Source of the DNA: Pseudonocardia sp. CNS-004
GTDB taxonomy: Bacteria; Actinomycetota; Actinomycetes; Mycobacteriales; Pseudonocardiaceae
Reading direction: 5' to 3'
NCBI GenBank assembly: GCA_001942185.1
Contig: MKJV01000068.1
Span: forward strand, 248,001 to 312,000
DNA length: 64,000 nucleotides
Shown here: piece by piece, positions 49,493-59,820 of the stretch
Position numbering within the stretch: the first letter of the stretch is position 1
How the letters are laid out: each line of letters begins with the position of its first letter
The notes under the pieces: generated by a model
What the model was told of the DNA's origin: nothing
Seen by the model: only the letters and a program-made list of their open reading frames with translations
Databases searched by the model: none
Program-made: the position numbers and the translations under genes

Positions 49493-49912
49493 TCACCCAC
49501 CGGCCCCGGCGACGCGCTCCGCCTTCTGCGCGAGGCGCGTGCCGAAGTCCACGTCGTCGACCACGAACCGCTCGTGGCGGCCGTGGGCGATGCGCTCGAC
49601 GTCGTCGACCACCTCGACGGTGGTCACGATCCGCCTGCCGTCGACCTCGACGACGGTCGCCGTGGCCGTCACCGTCTGCCCGAGCACGGTCGGGCGCAGG
49701 TGCACGATGTCCACGGTCGAGCCCACCGAGTTCTGCCCCGGGTTCAGCAGGGGCGCGACGGCGACCATCGCGGCCTCCTCGAGCAGCCGCACCACCGACG
49801 GCGTGCCGAGCACGTCGTACCCACCGCGGCGCACGCAGTCCGCCGCCTCGACGCGGTGCTCGATCGCGCCGGGCGAAAGGTCAGCTGGCGCCGTCGCCCC
49901 GGGCGCGGTCAC
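49493..49912 (-). CDS. FlK-like hotdog thioesterase
   Basis: 139 residues. TPSVVRLLEEAAMVAVAPLL and the sheet HLRPTVLGQTVTATATVVEV with a histidine, and the end AHGRHERFVVD, match the fluoroacetyl-CoA thioesterase (FlK) branch of hotdog proteins. GTG overlaps the stop of the DpgC-like gene. Probably releases or proofreads CoA esters in the pathway. Confidence 0.75.
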   Translation of the reverse strand: MTAPGATAPADLSPGAIEHRVEAADCVRRGGYDVLGTPSVVRLLEEAAMVAVAPLLNPGQNSVGSTVDIVHLRPTVLGQTVTATATVVEVDGRRIVTTVEVVDDVERIAHGRHERFVVDDVDFGTRLAQKAERVAGAGG

Positions 49913-51256
49913 TTGACGCCGCCGCGGCGCTTCGGGTCCCAGGCGATCTCGAGGTTGCGGATGATCGCCGGCGAGTACATGCACTTGGCCTGCAGGATCG
50001 ACAGGTTGGCCATGTAGGCGCGGAAGGTGTCCAGCGGCTCGACGCCGATTCGCATCTCGGTGCGGTTCGCGTTGACGCCGACGGGGCCGGTGGCCGTGAG
50101 CGCGTCGACGGCGTCGGCGATGGCCGCCTGCATGCCCTCCTCGTCGACGACGAGGTCGTCGACGATCTGGCGGCCCTCGGGCGAGTCCACGTAGATGTCG
50201 CGGTTGAAGAAGATGCCCTGGCGGGCCACCTTCTCCCCGACGAAGCGCGGCAGCCGCATGTTGCCGCAGCCGGGCAGGAAACCCTCCCGGCGGGCCGGGA
50301 GGTTCACGTAGGCGCCGGAGCGGGCGACGACCCGGTCCATGACCAGCAGGTACTGGCAGCCGCCGCCGATGGCGAACGTGTCGACGGCCGCGACCCACGG
50401 CTTCTCGTGCCGGTTCTCGATGGTCGACACCTCGCCGTTGCCGAGCGAGTGTCCCCGGTACCACTTGGTGATCAGGCCCAGCTCGCGCTCGATGAAGAAC
50501 TCGATGAGCGAGACCTCGCCGTGGTAGAGCCGGGTCAGGTTGACGCCCGCGTCGAACACACGCCGGCCGTGGTACTTGGGGTGCTGCGCTCGGCGCCGCG
50601 CAGCACCCCGACGTCGATGCGGTCGTCGAGCAGGATGAGGTCCGTAGCGATCTCCATCGCCCGGGTGGACTCGTCGTCCTCGGCGTTGAGGTACTTGTGA
50701 TGCTGGATCGTCAGGTGCCCGACGTTGCCTTGCGCTCGACCAGGCTGGTGCCCAGGTCCACGCGGTCCGTGCGGCGCAGCTCGTCGAGCAGCTCCAGCGC
50801 CTCGGGCAGCGGCTGCGCCATGGCGTGCATCAGGTGGTGCCCGGTGCGGGCGTTGTCCAGCACGCGGGAGATCAGGATGCCCTGGTCGTACTCCCAGCCC
50901 TCCTTGTGCTTCTGCGGGTGGGTGCGCTCCTCGGCGATCCGCTCCCGGGTGGGCACCAGGCCGGGCACCAGGTCCGCGGCGGCGTACGCGAGCTCCGCGA
51001 CCCGCAGCAGGCGGGTGCCGTTCTCGGTGAGGGCGTCGTACAGCGTCTCGAGGTGCACCGCGAGGAACTCCTCGCGGGCTCGGCGGCCCCGGCCGAGGAT
51101 CGCGTCGGCCGCGGCCTGCTGGGCCTCGGTGCGCTCGGGCTTCGCGGGCAGCGTCGCCAGCTCGGTGTCCAGGCCGGCGAACAGCTCCGAGACGAGTGCC
51201 GCGTCCTTGTCGAACTCGCGGGTCAGCTCGATCGGGCTCTGAGCGGTGTCGACCAT
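49909..51256 (-). CDS. DpgC-like cofactor-independent aryl-acetyl-CoA dioxygenase
   Basis: About 449 residues, the size of DpgC (about 435). The first ~200 residues are a helical domain not found in plain enoyl-CoA hydratases; the crotonase domain follows with KPWVAAVDTFAIGGGCQYLL, YVNLPARREGFLPGCGNMRL, GEKVARQGIFFNRDIYVDSP. These fit DpgC of glycopeptide biosynthesis, which uses O2 without metal or flavin to turn 3,5-dihydroxyphenylacetyl-CoA into the arylglyoxylate and free CoA. Two bases are missing near 50582 and 50722. Neighbours (ligase, thioesterase, 2-oxoacid oxidoreductase) suit a catabolic version; no dihydroxyphenylglycine biosynthesis genes are here. Confidence 0.78.
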
Positions 51257-51258
51257 GG

Positions 51259-54200
51259 TCAGCTCTCCGTCGTCGTGGGTGTCGTCGCCAGCAGGGGGAG
51301 GGACAGGGTGTTCTTGAGCCGGCCGCGCAGGACCTCCGCGCGTTCGACGGCCTCGGCCGCCGACCGCAGCTTGATGTCCTCGTAGCCGCGGATACCGTCG
51401 GGCAGCCGGGCGATGTCCAGCACGGCGGCCTTGTTCTGCAGCTTGAGCTCGTCCATCGAGGACCGGACGAGGTCGATGTACCACTCGATCAGGCGGCGTT
51501 CCTCGACGCGCACGCGGTCGCGGCCGAACAGGTCCAGCCTGGTGCCGCGCAGCTTCTTCATGCCGCTCAGCACGACGAAGACCGGATCGAGCACGCCCGC
51601 AGGGAGCCGGAGCTTGTTCTTCATACCCATCGCCCGCAGCATCGGCGGGTGGAGGTTGTAGGTGACCTTCACCTTGCCGGCGAAGCGGCCCGACACCCGG
51701 TGCTCGCGGCGGCCCGCAGGTGCAGGCGGGCGACCTCGTACTCGTCCTTGTAGGCCATGAGCTTGTGGAGGTTGCGGATCACCTCACGGGTGATCGGCAG
51801 GCCGGCCCGGTCGCCCAGGCGTTCCCGCTCGCGGCCGGCCACCTCCAACACGATGTCCACGTAGCGGGTCGCGTAGTCCGTGTCCTGATAGGCGATCAGC
51901 TCGCCGATCCGGACGGCCAGCAGCCGCCGGTCCTCCTCGGCCAGGTCGGCGACCCGGGCGACGAGGGCGTCGTAGCCCGGGCGTTCACGCTCGGGCAGCC
52001 GGGCGCGATGGTGCTCGTGCTCCTGCCCGGCGTCACGCGCGGGCGGCGAGATCAGCGCGGCGACCCTGGCCGGGTCGGCCACGGCGAGCCGGCCGTAGCG
52101 GAAGGCCTGCTGGTTCTGCACCTTCGCCGTGCCGTTGAGGCGGATGGCCTCCTCGATGGCGTGCGACGAGATCGGCAGCAGCCCCGCCTGGTAGGCGGCG
52201 CCCAGGGCGACCATGTTGGTGGCCATGTAGTCGCCGAACAGCACCTCGGCGATGGCCCGGGCGTCGACGGCCACCGTCCGCGCGGTGAAGCGGGACACCG
52301 CGTCGACCATCGGGTCGACCGACACCTCGAGCCGGCTGTTGCGGATCATCTCGCCGCTGGGCAGCAGGCCGGTGTTGACCAGTGCCGCGGTGTGCTCGGG
52401 CGAGCACCGGTCGAGGTTGAGCGGGTCCGCGGCGGCCATGGCGTCGACGGCGAGGTAGAGGTCGGCGCGGCCGATGCCGACCTTGTTCGACTCCGCCCGC
52501 TCGCCACGGGGGCTCAGGACCAGGCTGCTCAGCACGGCGCCCCACTTCTGGGCGGCGCCGGTCTGGTCGTAGCTGACCGCCTCCGCCCCGTCCACGAGCG
52601 CGGCCCAGGCCAGCATCGAGTTGAGGGTGAGCACGCCGGTGCCGCCGACTCCCGGCACGAACACGTGGTACGGGCGGTCCAGTGGCGGGCGCTGCGGCTC
52701 GGGCACCGCATCGCTCTCCAGCGGGCTGTAGACGGGCGCCGCGAAGCCCTCCTCGCTGTGCACGGTGACGAAGGACGGGCAGTCGCCCTTGAGGCAGGAG
52801 TGGTCCTGGTTGCAGGAGGACTGGTGGATCGTGGTCTTCGGCCCGAACTCGGTGTCGCTCTTGTGCAGGGACATGCAGTTGGTGACCTCGCCGCAGTCGC
52901 CGCAGTTCTCGCAGACGTCCTCGTTGATCACCACGAACTCGGTGGCCTTCGGCGCGGTGCCCCGCTTGCGGCGGCGGCGGCGCTCGTTGGCGCACTCGCC
53001 GTCGTAGAGGAAGACCGTGACGCCGTCGACCTGCTCGAGGTCCGCCAAGACCTTCTCGACGTCCCCGGCGCCGTGCACCGAGGCGATCAACGGCAGGTCG
53101 GCCTTCCGGTAGACGGCGGGGTCCTCCGCGATGATGCCGATCTTCTTGACGCCCTCGAGCGCCAGCAGGCCGGCCAGCTTCGGCACGTCGGACCGTCCGA
53201 TCGGCTCCTGCGCGCCGGTGTTGGCGACCGCGCCGTTGTAGAGGATCCGGTAGGTCATCTTCACGCCGGCCGCGATCGACCAGCGGATGCTCAGGTAGCT
53301 GGAGTGGAACAGGCTGCCGTCACCCTGGTTCTGGATGACGTGCTCCATGTCCGTGAACGGGCTCAGCCCGATCCACGCGACGCCCTCGCCGCCGAGCGGG
53401 AAGGTGGCGTCGATCTGCCGCTCGGGCTGGTCCATGACCGCGGCGAAGATGTGGCAACCCGGAGCGCCCCAGCGACCTGGCCCTCCGGCACGATCGTCGA
53501 GACGTTGTGCGGGCAGCCCGAGCAGTAGTTGGGCGCGCGTTTGAGCGTCGCCGAGTAGTCGCGGCCGGCGACCGACGCCAGTTCCTCCGTGCGCCGGTCC
53601 AGGATGATCTGCTCGCGCAGCCTCGGCCGGAGCACCGGGGCCAGGCCGCGGGCGACGGCGTCGGCGTCCAGGCTGCCGTACTGGGCGAAGCGCACCCGGT
53701 CCTCGAGGTCCCGCTTGCCGTGCACGCGCGGGCCCGAGGCCAGGTTGCAGAGCGCGACCTTGACCGCGTCCTCGAGGATCGGCCGCTTCTCCTCGACGAC
53801 CACGACCTCGTCGAGATCACGGGCGGCCTCCCGGACGAACTCCGCATCCAGCGGGTAGATCGCACCGATCTTGATCAGCCGGACCCCGGCCGCGCGCAGG
53901 TCACCCTCCCCGATGCCGAGGTCGCGCAGCGCCTGGAGGGTGTCGGCGTAGCTCTTCCCGGCGGTCACGATCCCGAGGGTGTCCGAGCCGCCGCGGACGG
54001 TGATCTCGTTGAGCCCGTTGACCTTCGTGTAGGCGACGGCCGCCGGGTGCCGCTCGGTGAAGACGTGCCGCTCGGTCTCGACGACCTTGCCGGGGAAGAA
54101 CGCGTGGTCCTGCCACTTGCGGAAGGGACGCCCGTCGATCTCGACCTCGGGGACGACGATCTGCGGCTGCGCCGGATCGAGGTCGATGGTCTGGCCGCCG

Positions 54201-54856
54201 TCGCAGAGCTGGCCGACGAGCTTCAGCGCCACCCAGCAGCCCGAGTACCGCGACATCGCGACGGCGTGGGCCGAGAAGCTGAGGAACTCGGCGACCGAGG
54301 AGGGGTACAACACCGGGATCCCGGCGTGGGCGAAGGCGTACTCCTGCTCGTAGGGCAGCGACGAGCTCTTCGCCTCGTGATCCTCACCGGAGAGCACGAC
54401 CACCGCGCCGTGCGTGGTGGTGCCGGCGAAGTTGCCGTGCCGCAAGGAGTCCCCCGCGCGGTCCATCCCGGGGCCCTTGCCGTACCAGAAGCCGGTGACG
54501 CCGTCGTAGCGGCTGTGCGGGTAGCGCTCCAGCAGCTGGGTGCCCATCAGTGCGGAGGCGGCGAGCTCCTCGTTCTGGCCCATCTGGTGGACGATGTCGT
54601 GCTCGTCGAGCAGCGTGCGGTTCTGCTTGAGCGCGAGGTCGTAGCCACCCAGCGGGGAGCCGGGGTAGCCGGTGATGAAGCCCCCGGTGCGCAGCCCGGC
54701 CCGGCGGTCGCGGCGCACCTGGTCGAGCGGCGCCCGCACGAGGGCCTGCACGCCGGTGAGGAAGACCCGGCCCTCGTCGAGCCGGAACCGGTCGTCGAGC
54801 GAGACCGCGCCGGCCGGGCGCGGTTCCTCGACGCGCCGGGCGTCGACTGTCGTCAT
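51259..54856 (-). CDS. Fused indolepyruvate/2-oxoacid ferredoxin oxidoreductase
   Basis: About 1199 residues, three domains in one chain: pyrimidine-binding N-domain (GFITGYPGSPLGGYDLAL), thiamine diphosphate domain (NYCSGCPHN cysteines, GDGSLFHSSYLSIRWS, ILYN), an [4Fe-4S] region CENCGDCGEVTNC and CNQDHSCLKGDC (about 640-690), and the gamma domain (GVGGTGVLTLNSMLA). Two missing bases near 51703 and 53472. It oxidatively decarboxylates an arylpyruvate or arylglyoxylate to acyl-CoA with ferredoxin. The fused form is usual in aerobes. First gene of the aryl-CoA operon. Confidence 0.87.
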
Positions 54857-54932
54857 GAGTGCTCCACGTCCTCGTCACGTCCTCGTCGGTGATGACGTTT
54901 CGCAGCCTCGCAACCGATGCGGCCCGCTGTCG

Positions 54933-54946
54933 GTAACACGTGATAC
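54933..54946. promoter_or_regulatory. Candidate operator upstream of the oxidoreductase operon
   Basis: GTAACACGTGATAC is a palindrome with one mismatch per arm centred on CACGTG, 77 bp before the oxidoreductase ATG and just behind a crp/fnr-type gene. It may be the binding site of that regulator; it does not match the textbook TGTGA-N6-TCACA. Confidence 0.35.
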
Positions 54947-54961
54947 GAACCGAGGGGCCGA

Positions 54962-55692
54962 TCAGGGCCGGTAGCCACCGGCGACCGCGCGCAGGGCCTC
55001 GCCGTCCGGCACCACGATCTCCCGGCCGCGACGGATGAGCAGCCCGTCGTCGATCAGGCGGGCGAGCTCACGGCTCATGGTCACCCGGGTCACCCCGATC
55101 ATGAGCGCCAGCTCGTCGAGGGAGTACTGCACCCGCAGGCGAACCCCCTCTGGGCTCCGCACCCCGTAGGCCTCCACGAGGTGGTCGAGGATCAGGCGAC
55201 GCGGCCGCAGGCCGGGAGCCCGTCGGCGGCGATGTGCATCGCGAAGAGCCGGGCCTTCCGCGAGATCCGCCGGGTCATCTCCACGAGGATCTCCGGCTCG
55301 CGCCGGCCCGCGTCGAGCACGGCGCGCTTGCGGACGGCCAGCAGCTCGCTGTCCACCATCGCGACGCACGAGGCGTAGCGCGGCAGCCCGTCGAAGCAGG
55401 TCGACTCGCCGATGCCGGCCCCGGGCTCGGCGTAGGAGAGCACCCGCTCGGTGCCGTCGGTACGGCTCAGGTAGATCCGCAGCCGGCCCCGCACGACCTG
55501 GTAGAAGTAGTCCGAGAGCTCCCCCTGCCGGTACACGAACACGCCGGGCTCGTAGCGGCGCACCTCGCCCAGAGCGGCGATCTGCTGCGCGATCGAGGGT
55601 TCCTCGGTGAGCAGGAACGGCGACGTGGTCGAAACAGCCTGGGACCGCAGCCAACCGCCGTACCCGGGATCGAGATCGTGCCGTCCCGCCAT
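54962..55692 (-). CDS. Crp/Fnr-family regulator
   Basis: About 243 residues after adding one base near 55198. Cyclic-nucleotide-type domain (FVYRQGELSDYFYQVVRGRL, GAGIGESTCFDGLPRYAS) and C-terminal HTH (YSLDELALMIGVTRVTMSREL). No FNR-type N-terminal cysteine cluster, so it does not sense O2 through an Fe-S cluster. AGGAGGTAGAG before ATG 55692. Placed directly before the oxidoreductase operon on the same strand. Confidence 0.82.
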
Positions 55693-55792
55693 CTCTACCT
55701 CCTGGCGCCGTTGCCCGGACACTTACTATCGCACGTTAGTCTGCGAGCGCACAGCTTCCCGGTCAAGGAGGCAGGAGATGGACACGGGCCGC

Positions 55793-57217
55793 TCATCTAC
55801 GAACGCTTGTTAGTTCGGCGATGAGGCCCACCAGCCGCTCGACGACGGCGTCGACGTCCGCTCGCGTGGTCCGGTGGTTCGCCACGCAGGCCCGCATCCC
55901 GTCCCGCCCACCGACGACGGCGGGGCCGAGCAGCGCGGTGCCCTCGGCCGCGAGCCGCGCCAGCAGCGCCGCGTGGCCATCGGGCGAGAGACCCGGCACC
56001 TCGAAGCACACGGCGGTCAGCGTCGCCGGCGCCATCAGCCGCAGCGACGGCTCCTCGTCGACGCGGCGGGCCAGGTGGGTGGCCAGGTCGAGCATTCCGG
56101 ACAGGGCCGAGCGGAACGCGTCCGTGCCGAAGGTCCGCAGCGCGGCCCAGACCTTCAACGCCTTGAAGTTGCGTGAGAGCTGGGGGCCGTAGTCCATGTA
56201 GTCCCGCATCAGCGGGTCCTCCTGGACCGTGAGGTACGAGGACGAGTAGGCGTACGCACGGCGCAGCTTCTCGGCGTCCCGCACGATCAGGCAGCCGGCC
56301 TCGAGCGGCGCGAACAGCAGCTTGTGCGGATCCAGGGCCACCGAGTCCGCCCGCGAGACGGCGTCGAAGAGGTGGGTGGTCTGCTCGGCCAGCACGAACA
56401 GGGCGCCGTATGCCCCGTCGACGTGCAGCCACAGATTCTCCACCGCGGCCAGGTCCGCGATCTCCGCGATCGGGTCGACGGCCCCGGTCGTGACCGTGCC
56501 GGACGTGGCGACCACGCAGAACGGCTCCCGGCCGGCCTCCCGGTCGGCACGGATCGCCTCGGTCAGCAGGTCCGTTCGCATCCGCTGGTGCTCGTCGGTC
56601 GGGATGCGCCGGACGTTGTCCAGGCCGAGCCCGAGGATCGCTGCCGCCTTGTCCACACAGCGGTGCGCCTCCGCCGAGGTGTAGACGATCAGCGGGGCGC
56701 CGCCGGCCTGCAGGCCCGCGGTCCGGAAGTCCGGGCGACGGTCGTGCAGCGCGGTGGTCAGGGCGTTGAGCGTGGCGATCGAGCCCCCGCCGGTCAGGAT
56801 GCCCCCACTGCGCTCGGCATCGAAGCCGAACAGGCCCGCGAGCCAGGTCAACACCGTCCGCTCGACCACGCTCGCCGCGGGCGAGAGCTGCCAGAAGTTG
56901 CAGTTCTGGTTCAGCGTGGCCGCGACGGCATCGGCGTAGGCACCGATCCCGTTGGGTGGGCCCAGCACGTAGGCGAGGAAGCGCGGGTGCGAGACCGCGG
57001 TCGAGTTGGGCAGGATGCGCTCGTCGACATCGCGGAAGAAGCCCTCGACACCCACGCCCTCGGCCGGGAACCCGTCGTCCAGGAGCGACTGCAGGGTGCC
57101 CCGGTCGACCTCCGGCAGGATCGGGCGCTCGGCGAGCCCTCGCTCGTGGTCGTCCAGGAAGCGACCGAGCAGCTCGTTCGCGAGGCGACGCTCGCCGTCG
57201 TCCAGGATCAGGCTCAT
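55793..57217 (-). CDS. PLP-dependent aromatic amino acid decarboxylase family protein
   Basis: 474 residues, intact group II decarboxylase. VSHPRFLAYVLGPPNGIGAY, GGGSIATLNALTTALHDRR, SAEAHRCVDKAA (the PLP-stacking histidine), HVDGAYGALFVLAE, and SVALDPHKLLFAP with the PLP lysine. Decarboxylates Trp, Tyr, Phe or a related amino acid. Divergent from an Lrp-type regulator. Placement before the aryl-CoA operon suggests use of aromatic amino acids or amines. Confidence 0.86.
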   Translation of the reverse strand: MSLILDDGERRLANELLGRFLDDHERGLAERPILPEVDRGTLQSLLDDGFPAEGVGVEGFFRDVDERILPNSTAVSHPRFLAYVLGPPNGIGAYADAVAATLNQNCNFWQLSPAASVVERTVLTWLAGLFGFDAERSGGILTGGGSIATLNALTTALHDRRPDFRTAGLQAGGAPLIVYTSAEAHRCVDKAAAILGLGLDNVRRIPTDEHQRMRTDLLTEAIRADREAGREPFCVVATSGTVTTGAVDPIAEIADLAAVENLWLHVDGAYGALFVLAEQTTHLFDAVSRADSVALDPHKLLFAPLEAGCLIVRDAEKLRRAYAYSSSYLTVQEDPLMRDYMDYGPQLSRNFKALKVWAALRTFGTDAFRSALSGMLDLATHLARRVDEEPSLRLMAPATLTAVCFEVPGLSPDGHAALLARLAAEGTALLGPAVVGGRDGMRACVANHRTTRADVDAVVERLVGLIAELTSVRR

Positions 57218-57312
57218 CTTCCGCCCCCGAGTCGACTTTCGTGTGATGTAGTCAGATTATCCAAGAAGTGCGAGCATGTGGCGCCGATCTGGCCGCCTCT
57301 ACCGCCTCCACG

Positions 57313-57318
57313 TAGCAT
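57313..57318 (+). promoter_or_regulatory. -10 box of the lrp gene, leaderless transcript
   Basis: TAGCAT (TANNNT) ends 8 bp before GTG 57327, which lacks a ribosome site, pointing to a leaderless mRNA and to that GTG as the true start. Confidence 0.5.
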
Positions 57319-57326
57319 TATTGACC

Positions 57327-57785
57327 GTGGATCGCCTCGATCGCGCAATTATCGACCAACTCATCCGGGACGGGCGAATGCCCAACACCGAGCTCGCGCA
57401 GCGGGTCGGGCTCTCCCCGTCGCCCTGCCTGCGCCGCGTCCGGGCGCTCGAGGAGGGCGGCGTGATCATCGGGTACCACGCCGCGGTCAGTCCGTCCGCG
57501 ATGGGCCGGGGGCTGCGGGTGCTCCTGCACGTCGACATGGCCGACCAGCGCCGGGACACGGTCGAGGCCTTCGAGGCCGCCGTCCTGGAGATCGATGAGA
57601 TCGTCGGCTGCCGCCGGATGATGGGCAACCCGGACTACCTGCTCGATGTCGCGGTGAGCGACCTCGAGGCCTACGAGCAGCTGTACATGGCCGCGTTGAC
57701 CGCGCTTCCCGGCGTCGCGAACACCAAGTCCCAGTTCATCATGAAGGTGGTCAAGCAGACCCCCGGCTTCGGCGGCGCGGGCTAG
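57327..57785 (+). CDS. Lrp/AsnC-family regulator
   Basis: 152 residues from GTG 57327. N-terminal HTH typical of Lrp (LDRAIIDQLIRDGRMPNTEL, then AQRVGLSPSPCLRRVRALEE) and a C-terminal RAM/ACT-like domain (VLLHVDMADQRRDTVEAFEA, GNPDYLLDVAV). Divergent from the aromatic amino acid decarboxylase, which it presumably regulates with an amino acid effector. Its TAG stop shares the CTAG palindrome with the convergent iron-sulfur gene. Confidence 0.85.
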   Translation: MDRLDRAIIDQLIRDGRMPNTELAQRVGLSPSPCLRRVRALEEGGVIIGYHAAVSPSAMGRGLRVLLHVDMADQRRDTVEAFEAAVLEIDEIVGCRRMMGNPDYLLDVAVSDLEAYEQLYMAALTALPGVANTKSQFIMKVVKQTPGFGGAG

Positions 57786-58257
57786 CTCTTCTCCCCGTCG
57801 AGGGCCTTCTGCGCGGCCTCGACGGCGTCGACGATGCCTGGTAGCCCGTGCAGCGGCAGATGTTGCCCGACATCTCCGCGCGGATCCGCTCGCGGTCCGC
57901 GTCCGGTTCGGTGTCGAGCAGGTGCAGGCCGCTCATCAGCATCCCGGGGGTGCAGAAGCCGCACTGCAGCCCGTGGTGCTCCACGAACGCTTCCTGCAGG
58001 GGGTGTAGCTCGCCGTCCGGGCCCTGCAACCCCTCGATCGTCGTGATCGAGGAGCCGTCCGCCTGCACGGCGAACATCAGGCAGGCCCGGACCGGCTCCC
58101 CGTCCACCAGCACGGTGCAGGCACCGCACACCCCGTGCTCGCAGCCCAGGTGCGTGCCGGTGAGGCCGCAGTCCTCGCGCAACGCGTCGGCCAGCGTGCG
58201 GCGGGGCTCGACGTCGACGTGGGCGCGCTCGCCGTTGACGCTGAAGGTGATGTCCAC
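57782..58257 (-). CDS. Molybdenum hydroxylase, 2Fe-2S subunit
   Basis: About 158 residues after one repair near 57841. CEHGVCGACTVLVDGEPVRA holds the plant-type 2Fe-2S cysteines; CGFCTPGMLMSGLHLL and CRCTGYQG the second cluster. It is the CoxS-type subunit. GTG start 58257. Fourth gene of an operon with the large and FAD subunits and a crotonase. Confidence 0.87.
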
Positions 58258-58267
58258 TGTGGCTCTC

Positions 58268-59076
58268 CTAGTCGATGTCCGCGGAGGCGAGGGCCCGGCG
58301 CACCATCTCCCCCGCGATAGCGCGGCGGAAGGGGACCGTGCCGTGGAGGTCGGCCGTCGGCTCGATCTCCGCCGACGCCGCCCGCGCGGCGTCGGCGGCC
58401 GAGCCGCCGCCGGCGAGGACCCGCTCGGCCTCCGTGGCCCGCACCGGGACCGCGCCGACCCCACCGAGGGTGACCCGGACGGCCCCGTCGATCTCCGCCA
58501 CCACCGCGGTAACCAGCGCGAAGTCGCCGTGCCGGCGGGAGAACTCGGCGAAGCCCCAGCGCGTCGGCTGCGGGAACCGGACGCGGACGATCATCTCGTC
58601 GTCCTCGAGCGAGGTCATCAGCGCGCTGACGAACAGCTGCTGCGCCGGGACGGTCCGCTCGCCCGCCGGCCCGGCGACGGTGATCTGCGCCGCCGTGCCC
58701 GCCGCGACGACGGGGAGCTCGGCGGAGGGGTCCGCGTGCGCGATGCTGCCGCCGATGGTGCCGCGGGTGCGGATCGCCGTGTGCCCGATCCACCTGGCGG
58801 CCTCGGCGAGCAGCGGGTGGTGCGCCTGCTCCACCAGCCGGCTGTGCCGCACCAGGCGCCGACCTCGATCGCGCCGTCCACCGGCCGGATCGCGCCCAGC
58901 CCGGGGATGCGGTTGACGTCGACGAGCACGCTGGGCCGGGCCATCCGCAGGGCCAGCACCGGCACCAGGCTCTGCCCGCCGGCGAGGATCTTGCCGTCTC
59001 CGCCGGCCTCGCCGAGGACCTTGACGACCTCCTCGACGCTGCCGGCGCGGACGTACTCGAACGGGGCGCACTTCAT
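58268..59076 (-). CDS. Molybdenum hydroxylase, FAD subunit
   Basis: About 269 residues after one repair near 58852. AGGQSLVPVLALRMARPSVL and TIGGSIAHADPSAELP bind FAD (CoxM type). Passes electrons from the iron-sulfur subunit to an acceptor. ATG 59076. Confidence 0.86.
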
Positions 59077-59080
59077 GCGC

Positions 59081-59820
59081 TCACCTCCCCCGGAAGACGG
59101 GCGGCCGCTTCTCGGTGCGGGCGAGCCGCCCTTCGGCGAAGTCCTCGCTCGCCCAGCACGCCTCGAACGCCGCATCCAGTTGCTTGCCCAGGAGCTCGTC
59201 GAGCCCCGGCTCGAAGACCTCGTTGAGCACGCGCTTGGAGTACGCCTGGGTGAGCGGGGCCAGCTCGGCCATCTGCTGCGCCCAGGCCAGGGCTTCGTCG
59301 GTGGTACCGGCCAGGTCCGCGAGCCCACCGGCCAGTGCGGCGTCGGCCTCGATCTGGTCGCAGGACAGCAGCATCCGCCGGGCCGCCCCGTTGCCGGCCA
59401 GCAATGCCAGCCGGCGGATGGTCCACGGGTCCACGGCGAGCCCGAGGCGTGCGGTCGGCACGGCGAACCGGGCCCGCGGCGCGCGACCCGGAAGTCCGCG
59501 GCGATCGCCAGCTGGGTGCCGGCGCCGATGGCCGGGCCGTTGACCGCGGCCACGACGGGGACCGGGGCGTCCGTGACGGTGCGCAGCATGCCGTACAGCG
59601 CGTCCCGGAAGTCCGCGGTGTACACCTCGTCGAGGTCCGCGCCGGAGCAGAAGCTGCGGCCGTTGCCGGTGAGGACGATCGCACGCGCGTCACCGGCCTC
59701 GATGAGCTCGCCGACCGCCGTCCCGAGCCGGTCGCAGAGCTCGATGTTCAGGGCGTTGTGCTTGGCGGGCCGGTCGAGGGTGACGACGGCGACCCTCCCC
59801 TGCCAGGAGAGGTCGATCAC
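59081..59820 (-). CDS. Enoyl-CoA hydratase/isomerase
   Basis: About 246 residues after one repair near 59480. LDRPAKHNALNIELCDRLG, SFCSGADLDEV (oxyanion hole), AAVNGPAIGAGTQLAIAADF. Start GTG overlaps the large-subunit stop. A normal crotonase without the DpgC helical N-domain. Its place inside the molybdenum hydroxylase genes suggests hydroxylation of a CoA-bound or cyclic substrate followed by hydration. Confidence 0.84.

Noticed and set aside
49909..51256. Glycopeptide antibiotic biosynthesis cluster because of DpgC
   Set aside because: No DpgA, B or D, no transaminase and no peptide synthetase genes nearby; the context is catabolic.
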